A stretch of DNA of 64,000 nucleotides from Hymenobacter cellulosivorans (GCF_022919135.1 NZ_CP095049.1:2112501-2176500); one strand, 5' to 3'. Shown: positions 42,462 to 52,080, counted from the first letter of the stretch. A program made the numbers and translations. The notes: a model not told the origin generated them from the sequence alone.

Positions 42462-45400
42462 ATGAACAAACCACAGAAAGTTCTCGTCCTCGGTTCTGGC
42501 GCTTTGAAAATCGGCGAGGCCGGTGAGTTCGATTACTCCGGCTCCCAGGCCCTGAAGGCCCTGAAAGAGGAAGGTATCCGCACCATCCTCATCAACCCCA
42601 ACATTGCCACCGTGCAGACGTCGGACAACATTGCCGACGACGTGTATTTCCTGCCCGTGACGCCCTTCTTCGTGGAGGAAGTCATCAAAAAGGAAAAGCC
42701 CGACGGTATTCTGGTAGCTTTCGGTGGCCAGACGGCCCTGAACTGCGCCGTGGCCCTATACCGCGCCGGGGTGTTTGAGAAGTACAATGTGAAAGTGCTT
42801 GGTACGCCCGTGCAAAGCATTATCGACACCGAGGACCGGGATATTTTCAAGGAGAAACTCGACCAGATTGGCGTGTTCACGGCCCGCAGCGTGGCCGTCA
42901 CGACGATGGAAGATGCCCTGGCGGCTGGCGAGAAAATCGGCTTCCCGATTATCGTGCGGGCGGCTTTTGCCTTGGGCGGCCTGGGCAGCGGCTTCGCCAA
43001 CAACATGGAAGAGCTACGGGCCCTGGCCCAAAAATCCTTCACGACTTCCGACCAGATTCTGGTGGAAGAGTCGCTGAAAGGCTGGAAGGAAGTGGAGTAC
43101 GAAGTGGTGCGCGACCAGTATGACAACTGCATCACGGTCTGCAATATGGAGAACTTCGACCCCATCGGCATTCACACCGGGGAAAGCATCGTGGTGGCCC
43201 CTTCGCAGACCCTGAGCAACCGTGAGTACCACAAGCTGCGCAGCATCGGCATCAAGACCATCCGCCACCTGGGCATCGTGGGCGAATGCAACATTCAGTA
43301 CGCCCTCGACCCCGTGTCGGAAGACTACCGCGTGATTGAGGTAAATGCCCGCTTGTCGCGCTCCTCGGCCCTGGCTTCCAAGGCTACGGGCTATCCGCTG
43401 GCGTTTGTGGCGGCCAAGCTGAGCCTGGGCTACTCGCTGTCGGAGCTGAAAAACAGCGTGACCCAGACCACCTCAGCCTTCTTCGAGCCGGCCCTGGACT
43501 ACGTGGTGGTAAAGCTGCCGCGCTGGGATTTGGGCAAGTTCGAGGGCGTCAACCGCCAGATCGGCTCGGCCATGAAGAGCGTAGGCGAGGTGATGGCTAT
43601 TGGCAAATCCTTCGAGGAAGCCATTCAGAAGGGTTTGCGTATGCTCGATACCGGCAAGCGCGGCTTCGTGGCCAACAAGCCCGAGCAGGTCGATACGGCT
43701 ACCATCGACCAGCTGCTGAGCGAGCCGAACGAAGAGCGTATCTTCGCCATCAACCTGGCGTTTGAGGCCGGCTACACGCTCGACCAGGTGCACGATCTGA
43801 CCAAGATTGACCACTGGTTTTTGCAGCGCCTGCTGACTATTTTCCAGCTGGGCAACCAGTTGGCCGAAGGTCGCGCCACTGGCCTCGACGGGCTGGAAAC
43901 CCTGCTGCTGCGCGAAGCCAAGAAAGCTGGTTTCTCGGATCAGCAGATTGCTGTGAAGCTGCTCGGCGAAGGCGACGTGAAGGCTGATGAGCTGCTGGTG
44001 CGGGCCCGCCGCAAGGCCTTGGGCGTGCTGCCCGTCATCAAGCAGATTGACACGCTGGCCGCGGAATTTCCGGCCAAGACCAACTACCTCTATAGCACCT
44101 ACCACGGCACCGAAAACGACCTGGCCCCGGAAACCAGCAAGTCCATCGTGGTACTGGGCTCAGGCGTGTACCGTATCGGCTCCTCGGTAGAGTTCGACTG
44201 GTGCGGCGTGAATGCCGTGCAGACGGCCGCCGCGGAAGGCTACAAAACCATCATCATCAACTACAACCCCGAAACCGTATCGACCGACTACGACGTGTCG
44301 GACCGGCTGTACTTCGAGGAGCTGAGCTTCGAGCGGGTGATGGATATTCTGGACTTCGAGCAGCCCCAGGGCGTGATTCTAAGCACCGGCGGGCAGATTC
44401 CCAACAACCTCGCCACCCGCCTGGCCGATGCGCAGGCCCCCATTCTGGGTACCGCTCCGGCCCGCATCGACGAGGCCGAAAACCGCCATAAGTTCTCCAG
44501 CATCATGGACGAGCTGGGTATTGCTCAGCCCCGCTGGAAAGAGCTGACTTCGCTGGAAGCCATGCTCCAGTTTGTGCAGGAAGTGGGCTTCCCGGTGCTG
44601 ATCCGGCCTTCGTACGTGCTGTCGGGCGCGGCCATGAATGTGGTGTCCAACCCGTTTGAGCTGGAAAACTTCCTGGCCACGGCCCAGGAAGTCAGCGCGG
44701 AATATCCGGTGGTAGTGTCCGAGTTTATTCAGGATGCCAAGGAAATTGAGCTCGACGCGGTGGCCGACAAGGGCGAAATCGTGAGTTACGCCATTTCCGA
44801 GCACGTGGAGTTTGCCGGCGTGCACTCCGGCGACGCCACCATGTACTACCCGCCCCAGAAGGTGTACGTGCGCACCATCCGCAAGCTCAAAGTCATTGCC
44901 GAAAAGATTGCCAAGCGCTACGAAATCAGCGGGCCCTTCAACATCCAGTTCCTGGATAAAAACGGCGAAATCCGGGTGATTGAGTGCAACATCCGCGCCT
45001 CGCGGAGCTACCCCTTCGTGTCGAAGATTTCGGGCAACAACCTCATCAAAAAGGCCACCCAAGTCCTGCTGGGCGTGAAAGTGGAGCGCGATGAGAGCGA
45101 GCGGGTCTACGACCTGCCCTACGTGGGCGTGAAAGCTCCGCAGTTCTCCTTCACCCGCCTGCCCGGCGCCGACCCGGTGATGCGCGTGGATATGGTAAGT
45201 ACCGGCGAAGTAGGCTGCCTCGGCGATACGGCCGAGGAGGCTTTGCTCAAGTCGATGCTGAGCGTGGGCTACAAGATTCCCCAGAAGTCGGTGCTAATTT
45301 CCGGCGGCCCTATTAAGTCGAAAGTGGCTTTGCTCTCGGCCGTGGAGCTGCTCGTGAAAAAGGGTTACCAGATTTACGCCACCCAGGGCACGCACCGCTT

Positions 45401-45692
45401 CTTCGCCGAAAACGGCGTGCCGAGCAGCCTGCTCTACTGGCCCGACGAAATGCAGGAGCCCAACGTGCTGACTTATCTCAAGGAGAAGAAGATTGACCTG
45501 GTCATCAACATCCCAAAGAACCTCTCGAAGGGTGAGCTGGACAACGACTACAAAATCCGCCGCACCGCCGTTGACTTCGGCGTTCCGCTGCTAACCAACG
45601 CTCGCCTGGCAAAAGCATTTATCCAAGCCTTCTGCAAGCTGGAAATGAAGGACCTCAAGATTAAGAGTTGGAACGAGTATAAGGCGATGTAA
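42462..45692 (+). CDS. carB: Carbamoyl-phosphate synthase large subunit
   Basis: Makes carbamoyl phosphate for arginine and pyrimidines. 1076 residues: two homologous halves, each with a PreATP-grasp start (KVLVLGSGALKIGEAGEFDYSG at 5-26 core; SIVVLGSGVYRIGSSVEFDW near 561) and an ATP-grasp domain (VVAPSQTLSNREYH, VIEVNARLSRSSALASKATG). An oligomerisation domain lies between the halves. A C-terminal MGS-like regulatory domain (about 940-1070) is present, with KVALLSAVELLVKKGYQI. Its full length matches the family. A strong terminator follows. Confidence 0.97.
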   Translation: MNKPQKVLVLGSGALKIGEAGEFDYSGSQALKALKEEGIRTILINPNIATVQTSDNIADDVYFLPVTPFFVEEVIKKEKPDGILVAFGGQTALNCAVALYRAGVFEKYNVKVLGTPVQSIIDTEDRDIFKEKLDQIGVFTARSVAVTTMEDALAAGEKIGFPIIVRAAFALGGLGSGFANNMEELRALAQKSFTTSDQILVEESLKGWKEVEYEVVRDQYDNCITVCNMENFDPIGIHTGESIVVAPSQTLSNREYHKLRSIGIKTIRHLGIVGECNIQYALDPVSEDYRVIEVNARLSRSSALASKATGYPLAFVAAKLSLGYSLSELKNSVTQTTSAFFEPALDYVVVKLPRWDLGKFEGVNRQIGSAMKSVGEVMAIGKSFEEAIQKGLRMLDTGKRGFVANKPEQVDTATIDQLLSEPNEERIFAINLAFEAGYTLDQVHDLTKIDHWFLQRLLTIFQLGNQLAEGRATGLDGLETLLLREAKKAGFSDQQIAVKLLGEGDVKADELLVRARRKALGVLPVIKQIDTLAAEFPAKTNYLYSTYHGTENDLAPETSKSIVVLGSGVYRIGSSVEFDWCGVNAVQTAAAEGYKTIIINYNPETVSTDYDVSDRLYFEELSFERVMDILDFEQPQGVILSTGGQIPNNLATRLADAQAPILGTAPARIDEAENRHKFSSIMDELGIAQPRWKELTSLEAMLQFVQEVGFPVLIRPSYVLSGAAMNVVSNPFELENFLATAQEVSAEYPVVVSEFIQDAKEIELDAVADKGEIVSYAISEHVEFAGVHSGDATMYYPPQKVYVRTIRKLKVIAEKIAKRYEISGPFNIQFLDKNGEIRVIECNIRASRSYPFVSKISGNNLIKKATQVLLGVKVERDESERVYDLPYVGVKAPQFSFTRLPGADPVMRVDMVSTGEVGCLGDTAEEALLKSMLSVGYKIPQKSVLISGGPIKSKVALLSAVELLVKKGYQIYATQGTHRFFAENGVPSSLLYWPDEMQEPNVLTYLKEKKIDLVINIPKNLSKGELDNDYKIRRTAVDFGVPLLTNARLAKAFIQAFCKLEMKDLKIKSWNEYKAM

Positions 45693-45703
45693 GGCCTCTG
45701 GTG

Positions 45704-45747
45704 AAAAAGTGGAGCAACTCAAGGTAGTTTGAGTTGCTCCACTTTTT
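45704..45747. terminator. Terminator after carB
   Basis: A 19-bp perfect stem (45704-45722 with 45729-45747) with a 6-base loop, A-rich on the left and T-rich on the right, 11 bp past the stop codon. Confidence 0.93.
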
Positions 45748-45774
45748 TAATGACTAGTATTCGATTAAAACTTT

Positions 45775-46326
45775 ATGACTAAAAAGAAATTATTTAAAGC
45801 CTTAATTGTAGTAATAGGCTGCTTTGTAATTTTCATATTTGCTTTCGACAATACTTGGTTTGAACGGCCGCTAAAAGCAACGGCTGGTAAAGCTTTATTC
45901 AATTCGCCCGGGACTCGGTTAGAGCTCGAATGCAGCACTGACTTTCTTGGACTTACGAATCACGGCGAAGTATTTGAATTCTACCAATACACTGTTTATA
46001 AGTCGGATGGAATAAAAGTGGAATCCAACCCTTCCTTGCCAAATTTTGAGAATGGTCTTTACGATCAACAATCAAGAATTTTGCAAAATGTTAAATCTTC
46101 TTCGTGGCAATCTACACCAGTACGTTCAGAAGATGCGGGCTACATGACTGTAACTGAGTTTGATAATCTTGATGAGTATAGTTGTGGCAAACAATTTGCG
46201 CTAAATAATTACCTCAAAAGCTCTGGTAACTACTACGCTTTCTTCTCGGCTTACCCAGTCGGTAATTTCGTTTATGTATGGGTTCCTGCTGAACAGAAAT
46301 TGTTTTTAATTAAAAAGAGAGGTTGA
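45775..46326 (+). CDS. Hypothetical AT-rich membrane-anchored protein between carB and argF'
   Basis: Not recognised. 183 residues, with a basic start and one transmembrane segment (KALIVVIGCFVIFIFAFDN, about 8-26) followed by a soluble, probably extracytoplasmic part containing FLGLTNHGEVFEFYQYTVY. AT-rich codon use stands out against its neighbours. It begins after the carB terminator and ends 40 bp before the transcarbamylase gene. Like the gene between carA and carB it looks like a later insertion in a conserved biosynthetic set. Confidence 0.7.
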   Translation: MTKKKLFKALIVVIGCFVIFIFAFDNTWFERPLKATAGKALFNSPGTRLELECSTDFLGLTNHGEVFEFYQYTVYKSDGIKVESNPSLPNFENGLYDQQSRILQNVKSSSWQSTPVRSEDAGYMTVTEFDNLDEYSCGKQFALNNYLKSSGNYYAFFSAYPVGNFVYVWVPAEQKLFLIKKRG

Positions 46327-46366
46327 CACATTTTCGTCGATAGCCACTTCTCCTACACCACCCCAC

Positions 46367-47314
46367 ATGAAAAACTTCACCTCCTTCGCCGACGTCGATG
46401 ACTACCGGGTTTTGCTCAATAAAGCCCTGGAAATCAAAGCCGACCCGTTCGGTTACCAGCACATTGGCAAGAACAAAACCGTCGGCTTGATTTTCTTCAA
46501 CCCCAGTTTGCGCACCCGGCTCAGCTCCATTAAAGCCGCCTACAACCTGGGCGCGCAGGCTTGGGTGCTCAACGCCGGGGCCGATTCCTGGACGCTGGAA
46601 ATGGCCGACGGCGCGGTGATGAACGGTGGCACCCAGGAGCACATCAAGGAGGCCATTGCCGTGATGAGCCAATACTGCGACGTGCTAGGCGTGCGCACCT
46701 TCCCCACGCTCAAGGACCGCGACGAGGACTACCAGGAAGTCGTGTTCAAGAAGATCATGCAGTACGCCACGGTGCCGGTTATCAGCCTGGAAAGCGCCAC
46801 GCTACACCCGCTGCAGTCGTTTGCCGACCTGATTACGGTGGCTGAAACCAAGCAGAAGGAGCGGGTGAAAGTGGTGCTGACCTGGGCTCCGCACGTCCGT
46901 GCCCTGCCCCAGTGCGTGCCCAACTCGTTCTGCGACTGGTTTTCGGAAATCGACTGGATTGACTTCGTTATTACCCACCCCGAAGGCTACGAGCTGGACC
47001 CCAAATTCACGAAAGGCGCCCGTATCGAGTACGACCAGCGCAAGGCCCTGGAAGGTGCCGACTTCGTGCAGGCCAAGAACTGGAGCAGCTACAAAGACTA
47101 TGGCCAAGTCATCAGCAACGACCCGAACTGGATGCTCACGCCCGAGCACCTGACCGGCTCCAACGACGCCAAGTTCCTGCACTGCCTGCCCGTGCGCCGC
47201 AACGTGGAAGTCTCCGACGCCATCCTCGACTCGCCTAATTCGTTGATTATTCAGGAAGCTGGCAACCGGGTATTTTCCATGCAAACGGTGCTGCACGAGC
47301 TGCTGAGTTTGTAG
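46367..47314 (+). CDS. N-acylornithine carbamoyltransferase (ArgF'-type, acetyl or succinyl)
   Basis: Transcarbamylase of 315 residues closest in pattern to the Bacteroides N-succinyl-ornithine and Xanthomonas N-acetyl-ornithine enzymes, not to normal ornithine transcarbamylase. The carbamoyl-phosphate motif is FFNPSLRTRLSS (44-55), and further blocks are VLTWAPHVRALPQCVPNSF, VITHPEGYELDP and HCLPVRRNVEVSD. The position known to select substrate, Pro90 in the succinyl enzyme and Glu92 in the acetyl enzyme, aligns here with Gln90 in NGGTQEHIKEA, so the acyl group is open. Together with argB, C, D, E, G and H it completes an acylated arginine route. Confidence 0.93.
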   Translation: MKNFTSFADVDDYRVLLNKALEIKADPFGYQHIGKNKTVGLIFFNPSLRTRLSSIKAAYNLGAQAWVLNAGADSWTLEMADGAVMNGGTQEHIKEAIAVMSQYCDVLGVRTFPTLKDRDEDYQEVVFKKIMQYATVPVISLESATLHPLQSFADLITVAETKQKERVKVVLTWAPHVRALPQCVPNSFCDWFSEIDWIDFVITHPEGYELDPKFTKGARIEYDQRKALEGADFVQAKNWSSYKDYGQVISNDPNWMLTPEHLTGSNDAKFLHCLPVRRNVEVSDAILDSPNSLIIQEAGNRVFSMQTVLHELLSL

Positions 47315-47328
47315 AAAGCCACTAGCCC

Positions 47329-47371
47329 AACAGTAAAAGGCCGCTCTCTGAGGGAGCGGCCTTTTACTGTT
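47329..47371. terminator. Bidirectional terminator between argF' and the DUF2236 gene
   Basis: An 18-bp perfect stem (47329-47346 with 47354-47371) with A- and T-rich ends, located between the converging genes; its right end touches the DUF2236 stop codon. Confidence 0.9.
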
Positions 47372-48165
47372 TAGTGAGCTGCGGAAAGAGAGGGAGGTAC
47401 CACGTCGAGGCGCAGAATTTTCTCCTTGTAGTCGTCGGGAAGCAGGCTGGTGCGGGCCCACTTGCTGATGGACAGATGCTGGGCGTAGCGGTACACCAGC
47501 AGCACCGGCCGCAGCCACGGGGTGCGGCCCAAGCGTAGCAGCTGGCGGACCGGGTGCGGCACTACCACCCGCTGCGCCTGCAGCAGCAGCAGGTAGCGAA
47601 TCGGGCCCAGATGGCGGGCGTACTGCTGGTAGAGGTCGGCAGTGAAGCGGCTGTACTCCATGTGGTCGGCTAGGTGTTGCTGCCGGGTTTCCAGCCACCG
47701 GGCATGCGACGTCGGCAGGTCGGGAATGCCCATGCGCTGGCCCACGCGGGTAAATACCTCGAATACTTCGGCTTGCTCGGCGGAGCTCATGGGGCGTTCC
47801 AAAGCTTCGTAGGCCCGGATGGAGTAGTCGATGAGCATGAAGAGCACGTCGCGGTAAGCCCAGGCCGGAATGGCCATGCCGCGCTTGGCTTCCACGGCCG
47901 CATGGATGGCGGTGATGGTGTGGATGGCCTGCTCGGCGGCGCTTCGCTCGGCAAAAACAATCTGGCGGGCGTACTCCACGGTAGAGAACAGGCGGGCCAA
48001 CGGGTCGGCGGGCAGGCGGCCGGTGAAGTAAAGCCAGTCCACGGCTTTGTTGAGGGCAAACTCGGCGGCGGCGCCGGCGAAAATGAACAGGACGGTATCA
48101 GCTTTGCCCCAGATGGTGCGCACAACCGAGCCGGGGGCCACAAAATAATCCTGGTGCTGCGTCAT
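47371..48165 (-). CDS. Oxygenase MpaB-like / DUF2236 protein
   Basis: A 264-residue protein of the MpaB/DUF2236 family: VRTIWGKADTVLFIFAGAAAEFALNKAV at the start, VEYARQIVFAERSAAEQAI, IPAWAYRDVLFMLIDYSIRAYEAL and a DLPTSHARWLET block. Members are heme-containing proteins, one of which (the fungal MpaB) is an oxygenase in mycophenolic acid synthesis; bacterial roles are mostly unknown. A near-consensus promoter (TTTG, 18 bp, TATATTTG) lies upstream on the minus strand. The terminator at its end is shared with the arginine cluster. Confidence 0.87.
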   Translation of the reverse strand: MTQHQDYFVAPGSVVRTIWGKADTVLFIFAGAAAEFALNKAVDWLYFTGRLPADPLARLFSTVEYARQIVFAERSAAEQAIHTITAIHAAVEAKRGMAIPAWAYRDVLFMLIDYSIRAYEALERPMSSAEQAEVFEVFTRVGQRMGIPDLPTSHARWLETRQQHLADHMEYSRFTADLYQQYARHLGPIRYLLLLQAQRVVVPHPVRQLLRLGRTPWLRPVLLVYRYAQHLSISKWARTSLLPDDYKEKILRLDVVPPSLSAAH

Positions 48166-48238
48166 AATCGGGATGAAGAAGGTCTGTAACTCAACACCAG
48201 GGCTGCCTGATGATTCCCGGCAAGTAGTGTTAGTTTCT

Positions 48239-48268
48239 CAAATATACGAAAGTACTTTGAAATACAAA
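48239..48268 (-). promoter_or_regulatory. Bacteroidota-type promoter of the DUF2236 gene
   Basis: On the minus strand, TTTG (complement of 48265-48268), an 18-bp spacer and TATATTTG (complement of 48239-48246), an exact -7 consensus, about 74 bp upstream of the start codon. Confidence 0.7.
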
Positions 48269-48478
48269 GTCAGAGAAAATTCCTGATTAACGTGCCGGGT
48301 GTGACGTAGCTTGAAGACAAGACCAGGAGACCAGGCTACATCTGAAAACGCACCTATTGTTCGGTGGCCATCCTGCTAAGCAAAGTCGAAGCCCCCCCGT
48401 CGCAGTGGTAAAATTGGTTACTGCTGCACGAGAAATGCTCCGCCAAGCAGCCACCAGACGCAGCCTGCCGCAACGTAA

Positions 48479-48518
48479 AACTCCCGCTGCAACTCTGGGT
48501 GGAGCTGCAGCGGGAGTT
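48479..48518 (-). terminator. Terminator after the GH11 xylanase gene
   Basis: A 13-bp perfect stem (48479-48491 with 48506-48518) with a 14-base loop, 24 bp past the minus-strand stop codon, with a short T stretch on its 3' side. Confidence 0.75.
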
Positions 48519-48542
48519 GATAGCAGGTCAATAGCGGCGGGA

Positions 48543-49883
48543 CTACTCTACTGCCAGGCGAGTCACCGTTGACTCGGCGTCGCTCGTAACCTGTAAGTAG
48601 TACAAACCCGGTTGCTGGTCGAGCTGCACGGGAACAGCGGCGGGCCCGGCCGCGGCGAGTTGCCGGACGATACGGCCCTTGCTGTTGCGGACAGTGAGCT
48701 GCGCGGGGCCGGCGGGCAGCTGCACCAGGAAGCTGCCGGAAGGGCTGGGGTTGGGAAATACCTGGGTCTGGCCAACCTGCGTCTTTTGCGTAGCGGCTTC
48801 CGGGGCTAAGCTCCCCGTGCCGAGCCGGCCGGCGGTGGGAGCCGCGTTGCCAAAGCCGATGTAGCCGTTACAGTTCAGCCATTCGCTGTTGGCCCCGCCG
48901 CAAGCACCATTCAGGTAAACCCCGGTATTGGTGCTCTGGTTTTCCGCCTGCCGAGTCGAGCCGTTAACGGTGATATAGTCGACCTGCACGTCGCGGTTGG
49001 TGGCATCGTTGGTGTATTCCACGTTGATGCCGCCCGTAGCGCTGGTCGTTGCCGAGTAGTTCTGCATGGCCGTGCCCAGGGTCCAGGTGCCGACCTGGGT
49101 GCCGCCCACCGTCAGCCGAATGTTTTCGGTGCCGTTGGTACCCCGGGCCCGCACGACAATGTTGTTCGAGCCGCCGCCCGTGGGTGGGGGAGTGGTCGTG
49201 CCGCTGGTGCCCATCGACATGCTGGTGACGTTGGCCGTGCCGCTGCTCTGGTAGCCTTCTACGGTGAGCGAAACTTCGTACATGCTGCCGACCGTCCAGC
49301 CCCGGCTCTGCCAGGCGTTGAAATGGTTGGCTACGGTGATGGTGCCGCTCGTGCGCTTCGAAGTACGCACGCTCCAGTACTGGTAAAAGGTGGCTTGTCC
49401 CTGAATGGAAGGCTGGTTGACGCGCTGGGTCCGGTAGAGGTCATACGTGCCGCCGTCGGAGGTGACGGTGCCGACCGCCGTACCTCCCGGAGGCCGCCAG
49501 CTGCCCCAGCTATCCACAATGTAATACTCGACCATGGGGCTAGTAAACCAGCCGTAGACGCAGAGGTAGGAGTTGCCGTTGGGGTTGTAAGTAGCGGCGT
49601 AGGTTACGGTCTGGTTTTTAGCGCCGGGGCGCAGGCCTTTGCGGGCCAGCAGGTTGCCAATGTTGCTCCACGTGACGCTGAAGGCCCCGCCGGAGCCCAG
49701 CGTCATGCTGCCGGTGCCGCTGTCTTTCCAGTACTCGTAGGTGTAGCCTCCCTGGTTGCCAATCTGGTTGGCGGTTATGGTTTGGGCGGTAGACTGCGCG
49801 GCGCCGAACAGCGCCAACATGCATACCAGCAGGAGGGACATAGTATGCCGGCCCGCTAAAAGCGGTAAGTAGGTTTTGGGCAT
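48543..49883 (-). CDS. Secreted GH11 endo-xylanase with CBM60-like module and T9SS sorting domain
   Basis: Endo-1,4-beta-xylanase exported by the type IX system. From ATG 49883 it is 446 residues: signal region ending [11 protein letters not shown] (about 34), GH11 jelly-roll (about 37-226) with the nucleophile Glu in [13 protein letters not shown] (Glu119) and acid/base Glu in [10 protein letters not shown] (Glu209), a TPPPTGGG linker, a module at about 238-345 ([29 protein letters not shown]) like the Ca-dependent xylan-binding CBM60, and a C-terminal sorting domain ([14 protein letters not shown]...). It works on insoluble xylan outside the cell; GH10, GH115 and GH51 would finish the products. 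Confidence 0.95.
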   Translation of the reverse strand: MPKTYLPLLAGRHTMSLLLVCMLALFGAAQSTAQTITANQIGNQGGYTYEYWKDSGTGSMTLGSGGAFSVTWSNIGNLLARKGLRPGAKNQTVTYAATYNPNGNSYLCVYGWFTSPMVEYYIVDSWGSWRPPGGTAVGTVTSDGGTYDLYRTQRVNQPSIQGQATFYQYWSVRTSKRTSGTITVANHFNAWQSRGWTVGSMYEVSLTVEGYQSSGTANVTSMSMGTSGTTTPPPTGGGSNNIVVRARGTNGTENIRLTVGGTQVGTWTLGTAMQNYSATTSATGGINVEYTNDATNRDVQVDYITVNGSTRQAENQSTNTGVYLNGACGGANSEWLNCNGYIGFGNAAPTAGRLGTGSLAPEAATQKTQVGQTQVFPNPSPSGSFLVQLPAGPAQLTVRNSKGRIVRQLAAAGPAAVPVQLDQQPGLYYLQVTSDAESTVTRLAVE

Positions 49884-50120
49884 GGGATGGGAATTTGGGT
49901 TGTGGTAGGTAAGCAGGTCGGAATTCCGTCGTAACAATAGGCAATCGGCCGGGCTAAGTGCAATAGATGTATAGACATATACCTTTGATTGTCAAAGGAA
50001 TAGTATCGGATTCGTTTGCACAATCGTTTAGATAGCAAGGCTGCACGTGAAATGCCGGAAAGATGTACTTCCGCAGCATTGAAGCCGCCCAAGACTCGGA
50101 GCAAAGGCTGGTTTTGAAAC

Positions 50121-50158
50121 ACAGAAAGCCCGCAGGATGGCTCCTACGGGCTTTCTGT
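50121..50158 (-). terminator. Terminator after the pectate lyase gene
   Basis: A 16-bp stem with one mismatch (50121-50136 with 50143-50158) and a 6-base loop, 17 bp past the stop codon on the minus strand, with T-rich 3' side. Confidence 0.8.
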
Positions 50159-50174
50159 TACTGACAATAACTGC

Positions 50175-51929
50175 TTACTGCTTCACAAACTTGGATGTGA
50201 GCTGGATTTTGGCATCCTGGTAACGCACCAGATACATGCCGCCGGCCAGCTTACTGGCTTCTACGGCCGTAGCAACGGTGCCGGGCACCACCGAAAATTG
50301 GGCCACCTGTCGGCCGGCCGCGCTGAACACGGTTACGGTAGCCGTTTTGCCTGCTACGGGGTGATTTACGGTCAGCTGCTCGCCGGCGGGGTTGGGGTAT
50401 ACGCTCAGGCCGGCTTTTGCAGCTTTGTCGGCTTTGGTGCCCATTACTACCGCCGCAATGCCGTTGAGGTAGTTTTCCAGCATGGTGTAGCCGTTGGCAC
50501 CGCGCAGGTTGCGGTCGGCCGGGTCGTTGGGATTCAGGCCGTTGGCTTGCTCAAAAGCATCGGTCATGCCGTCGTGGTCGGTGTCGGCAGGGGCGGGGCC
50601 ACAGGTGAGCACCGGCCAGGCACTCTGCGAAATGCTGAAGGCCGTGCCATGGGCGTAGCCGCCCTGCACATCGATGAGGCGGCCTTTGCGCTCCTGCACG
50701 TTGCGGATAATGCGCTGGTCGAGCGTATCGCGGGCCGGTAGCACGGCGCCCACATTAGCCAGCACCGCGTTGTAGGCATCCTGGGCCGACTGCGTGGGCA
50801 TGGGCAGAATGGTAAAGGGCTCCGTGACCTTCGACTGGGCCGTGTCGGTGCGGACGCCACCAGCCATGACCACGCCCAGCCAGTTGCGGTTGGTTACGGC
50901 AGGGTAGCCATCCACGTAGTTGCCAGTCATATACACCTTGGGGTAGGGCAGCACTGGGGCCGAGGTTTGCTTGCCCGGGTTCATAATCATGGAGCGCACC
51001 GGTACGCCCGAGGAGTTATTCGTGTTGGTGCTGGGGCCGTACTTGTAGTAGTTATTAACCACGTTGTAGTTGCCGCCCTCGCCGCCGTTGGTGCTGTAGC
51101 TGGCCCAGTTGTAGATAACGTTGTTGCGGAAGTCGCCGTTTTCCTGCCCCGCGGTGTAGGGCGGCAGGTTGCGGCTGCCCTCGAAGCGGGGGTTGCGGCC
51201 CCGGCAGTGGGCAAACAGGTTGTGGTGGAACGAGGCATTGCGCCCGCCCCAGATGCCGCCATAGCCGTGGCGCTCAAAGTCGGTATCGCCGGTTTCGAAG
51301 TGGTAGGAGTAGTCGAGCGGCTCGCTCATCAGGTTCCATTGCAGCGTGGTGCTGTCGCCGCGGTACACGCTCAGGGCCTCATCGGTGCTCCAGCTCATGG
51401 TGCAGTGGTCGATGATGATGTTTTTGCGCCCCGTGCCGCCAAAGGCATCGTCGGCACCGGCGCCGTTCACCATGCCCTTGTTCTGGTACCGGTCGCCCAT
51501 GCGGAAGCGCATGAAGCGCACGATGACGTTATCGGCCCCGATGGTGACGGGGTAATCGGCCAGGCAGATGCCTTCGCCGGGCGCGGTCTGCCCCGCAATA
51601 GTCGTGTTGGCTTTGTTGAAGCTCAGGGCGGAAGTCAGGCGAATGGTGCCACACACCCGGAACACGATGGTGCGGTGGGTAGCGGCCTGGTTGATGGCCC
51701 AGCGCAGCGTGCCGGGCGTGTTGGTATCGGCCAGCGAAGTCACCTCGAATACGGTAGTTGGCACCGTGGCCGTGCCCCGGCCGCCCTTGGTAAATTTACC
51801 CGCTCCCTCGGCGCCGGGAAAGGAAATCAGCTGGGCCTGAGCCAGGGAAGCCGAGGCTGCCAGAACAAGCGTCAGGGAAAGACCGAGCCAACGGGACGCG
51901 GAACGTTGCGGAGTAGTTTTCAAGCGCAT
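50175..51929 (-). CDS. Secreted PL1-type pectate lyase with T9SS sorting domain
   Basis: Beta-helical pectate lyase of 584 residues from ATG 51929, cleaving polygalacturonate by beta-elimination. The signal peptide ends SASLAQAQ; then LISFPGAEGAGKFTKGGRG and VFEVTSLADTNTPGTLRWAI, the start of the Bacteroidota PL1 form, with IIIDHCTMSWSTDEALSVY and HHNLFAHCRGRNPRFEG inside the helix. A Ca-binding-type loop DTDHDGMTDAFEQANGLNP (about 450) leads to a C-terminal sorting domain (VYPNPAGEQLTVNHP) for type IX secretion. Divergent from the pectinesterase, with the doubled AACGTT operator in the shared region. Confidence 0.92.
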   Translation of the reverse strand: MRLKTTPQRSASRWLGLSLTLVLAASASLAQAQLISFPGAEGAGKFTKGGRGTATVPTTVFEVTSLADTNTPGTLRWAINQAATHRTIVFRVCGTIRLTSALSFNKANTTIAGQTAPGEGICLADYPVTIGADNVIVRFMRFRMGDRYQNKGMVNGAGADDAFGGTGRKNIIIDHCTMSWSTDEALSVYRGDSTTLQWNLMSEPLDYSYHFETGDTDFERHGYGGIWGGRNASFHHNLFAHCRGRNPRFEGSRNLPPYTAGQENGDFRNNVIYNWASYSTNGGEGGNYNVVNNYYKYGPSTNTNNSSGVPVRSMIMNPGKQTSAPVLPYPKVYMTGNYVDGYPAVTNRNWLGVVMAGGVRTDTAQSKVTEPFTILPMPTQSAQDAYNAVLANVGAVLPARDTLDQRIIRNVQERKGRLIDVQGGYAHGTAFSISQSAWPVLTCGPAPADTDHDGMTDAFEQANGLNPNDPADRNLRGANGYTMLENYLNGIAAVVMGTKADKAAKAGLSVYPNPAGEQLTVNHPVAGKTATVTVFSAAGRQVAQFSVVPGTVATAVEASKLAGGMYLVRYQDAKIQLTSKFVKQ

Positions 51930-52047
51930 ATTGCTACTGGGAAGGAAGCGAAAGGGGAGGAGCACCAGGCTGCGCCCCCGACAGATTTCGGGAAACTGAA
52001 GCTGATATTACTCAATAAGCGACGCCCGATTAAGAAGGCTGCCGGAC

Positions 52048-52080
52048 TTTATTCGCGCAAACGTTGCCGGGAACGTTGCC
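52048..52080 (-). promoter_or_regulatory. Operator copy 1 (doubled AACGTT) for the pectate lyase
   Basis: Two AACGTT cores at 52060-52065 and 52072-52077, 12 bp apart. Read toward the pectate lyase gene, it matches copy 2 at 31 of 33 positions. Central CG flanked by AA and TT is typical of LacI-family sites. Confidence 0.75.

Larger units (their letters stand above)
48166..48542. other. Gap between the DUF2236 and GH11 genes
   Basis: Contains the DUF2236 promoter (48239-48268) on the left and the GH11 terminator (48479-48518) on the right. Nothing else recognisable was seen; a short plus-strand open frame at 48357-48572 overlaps the terminator and is not credible. Confidence 0.6.
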
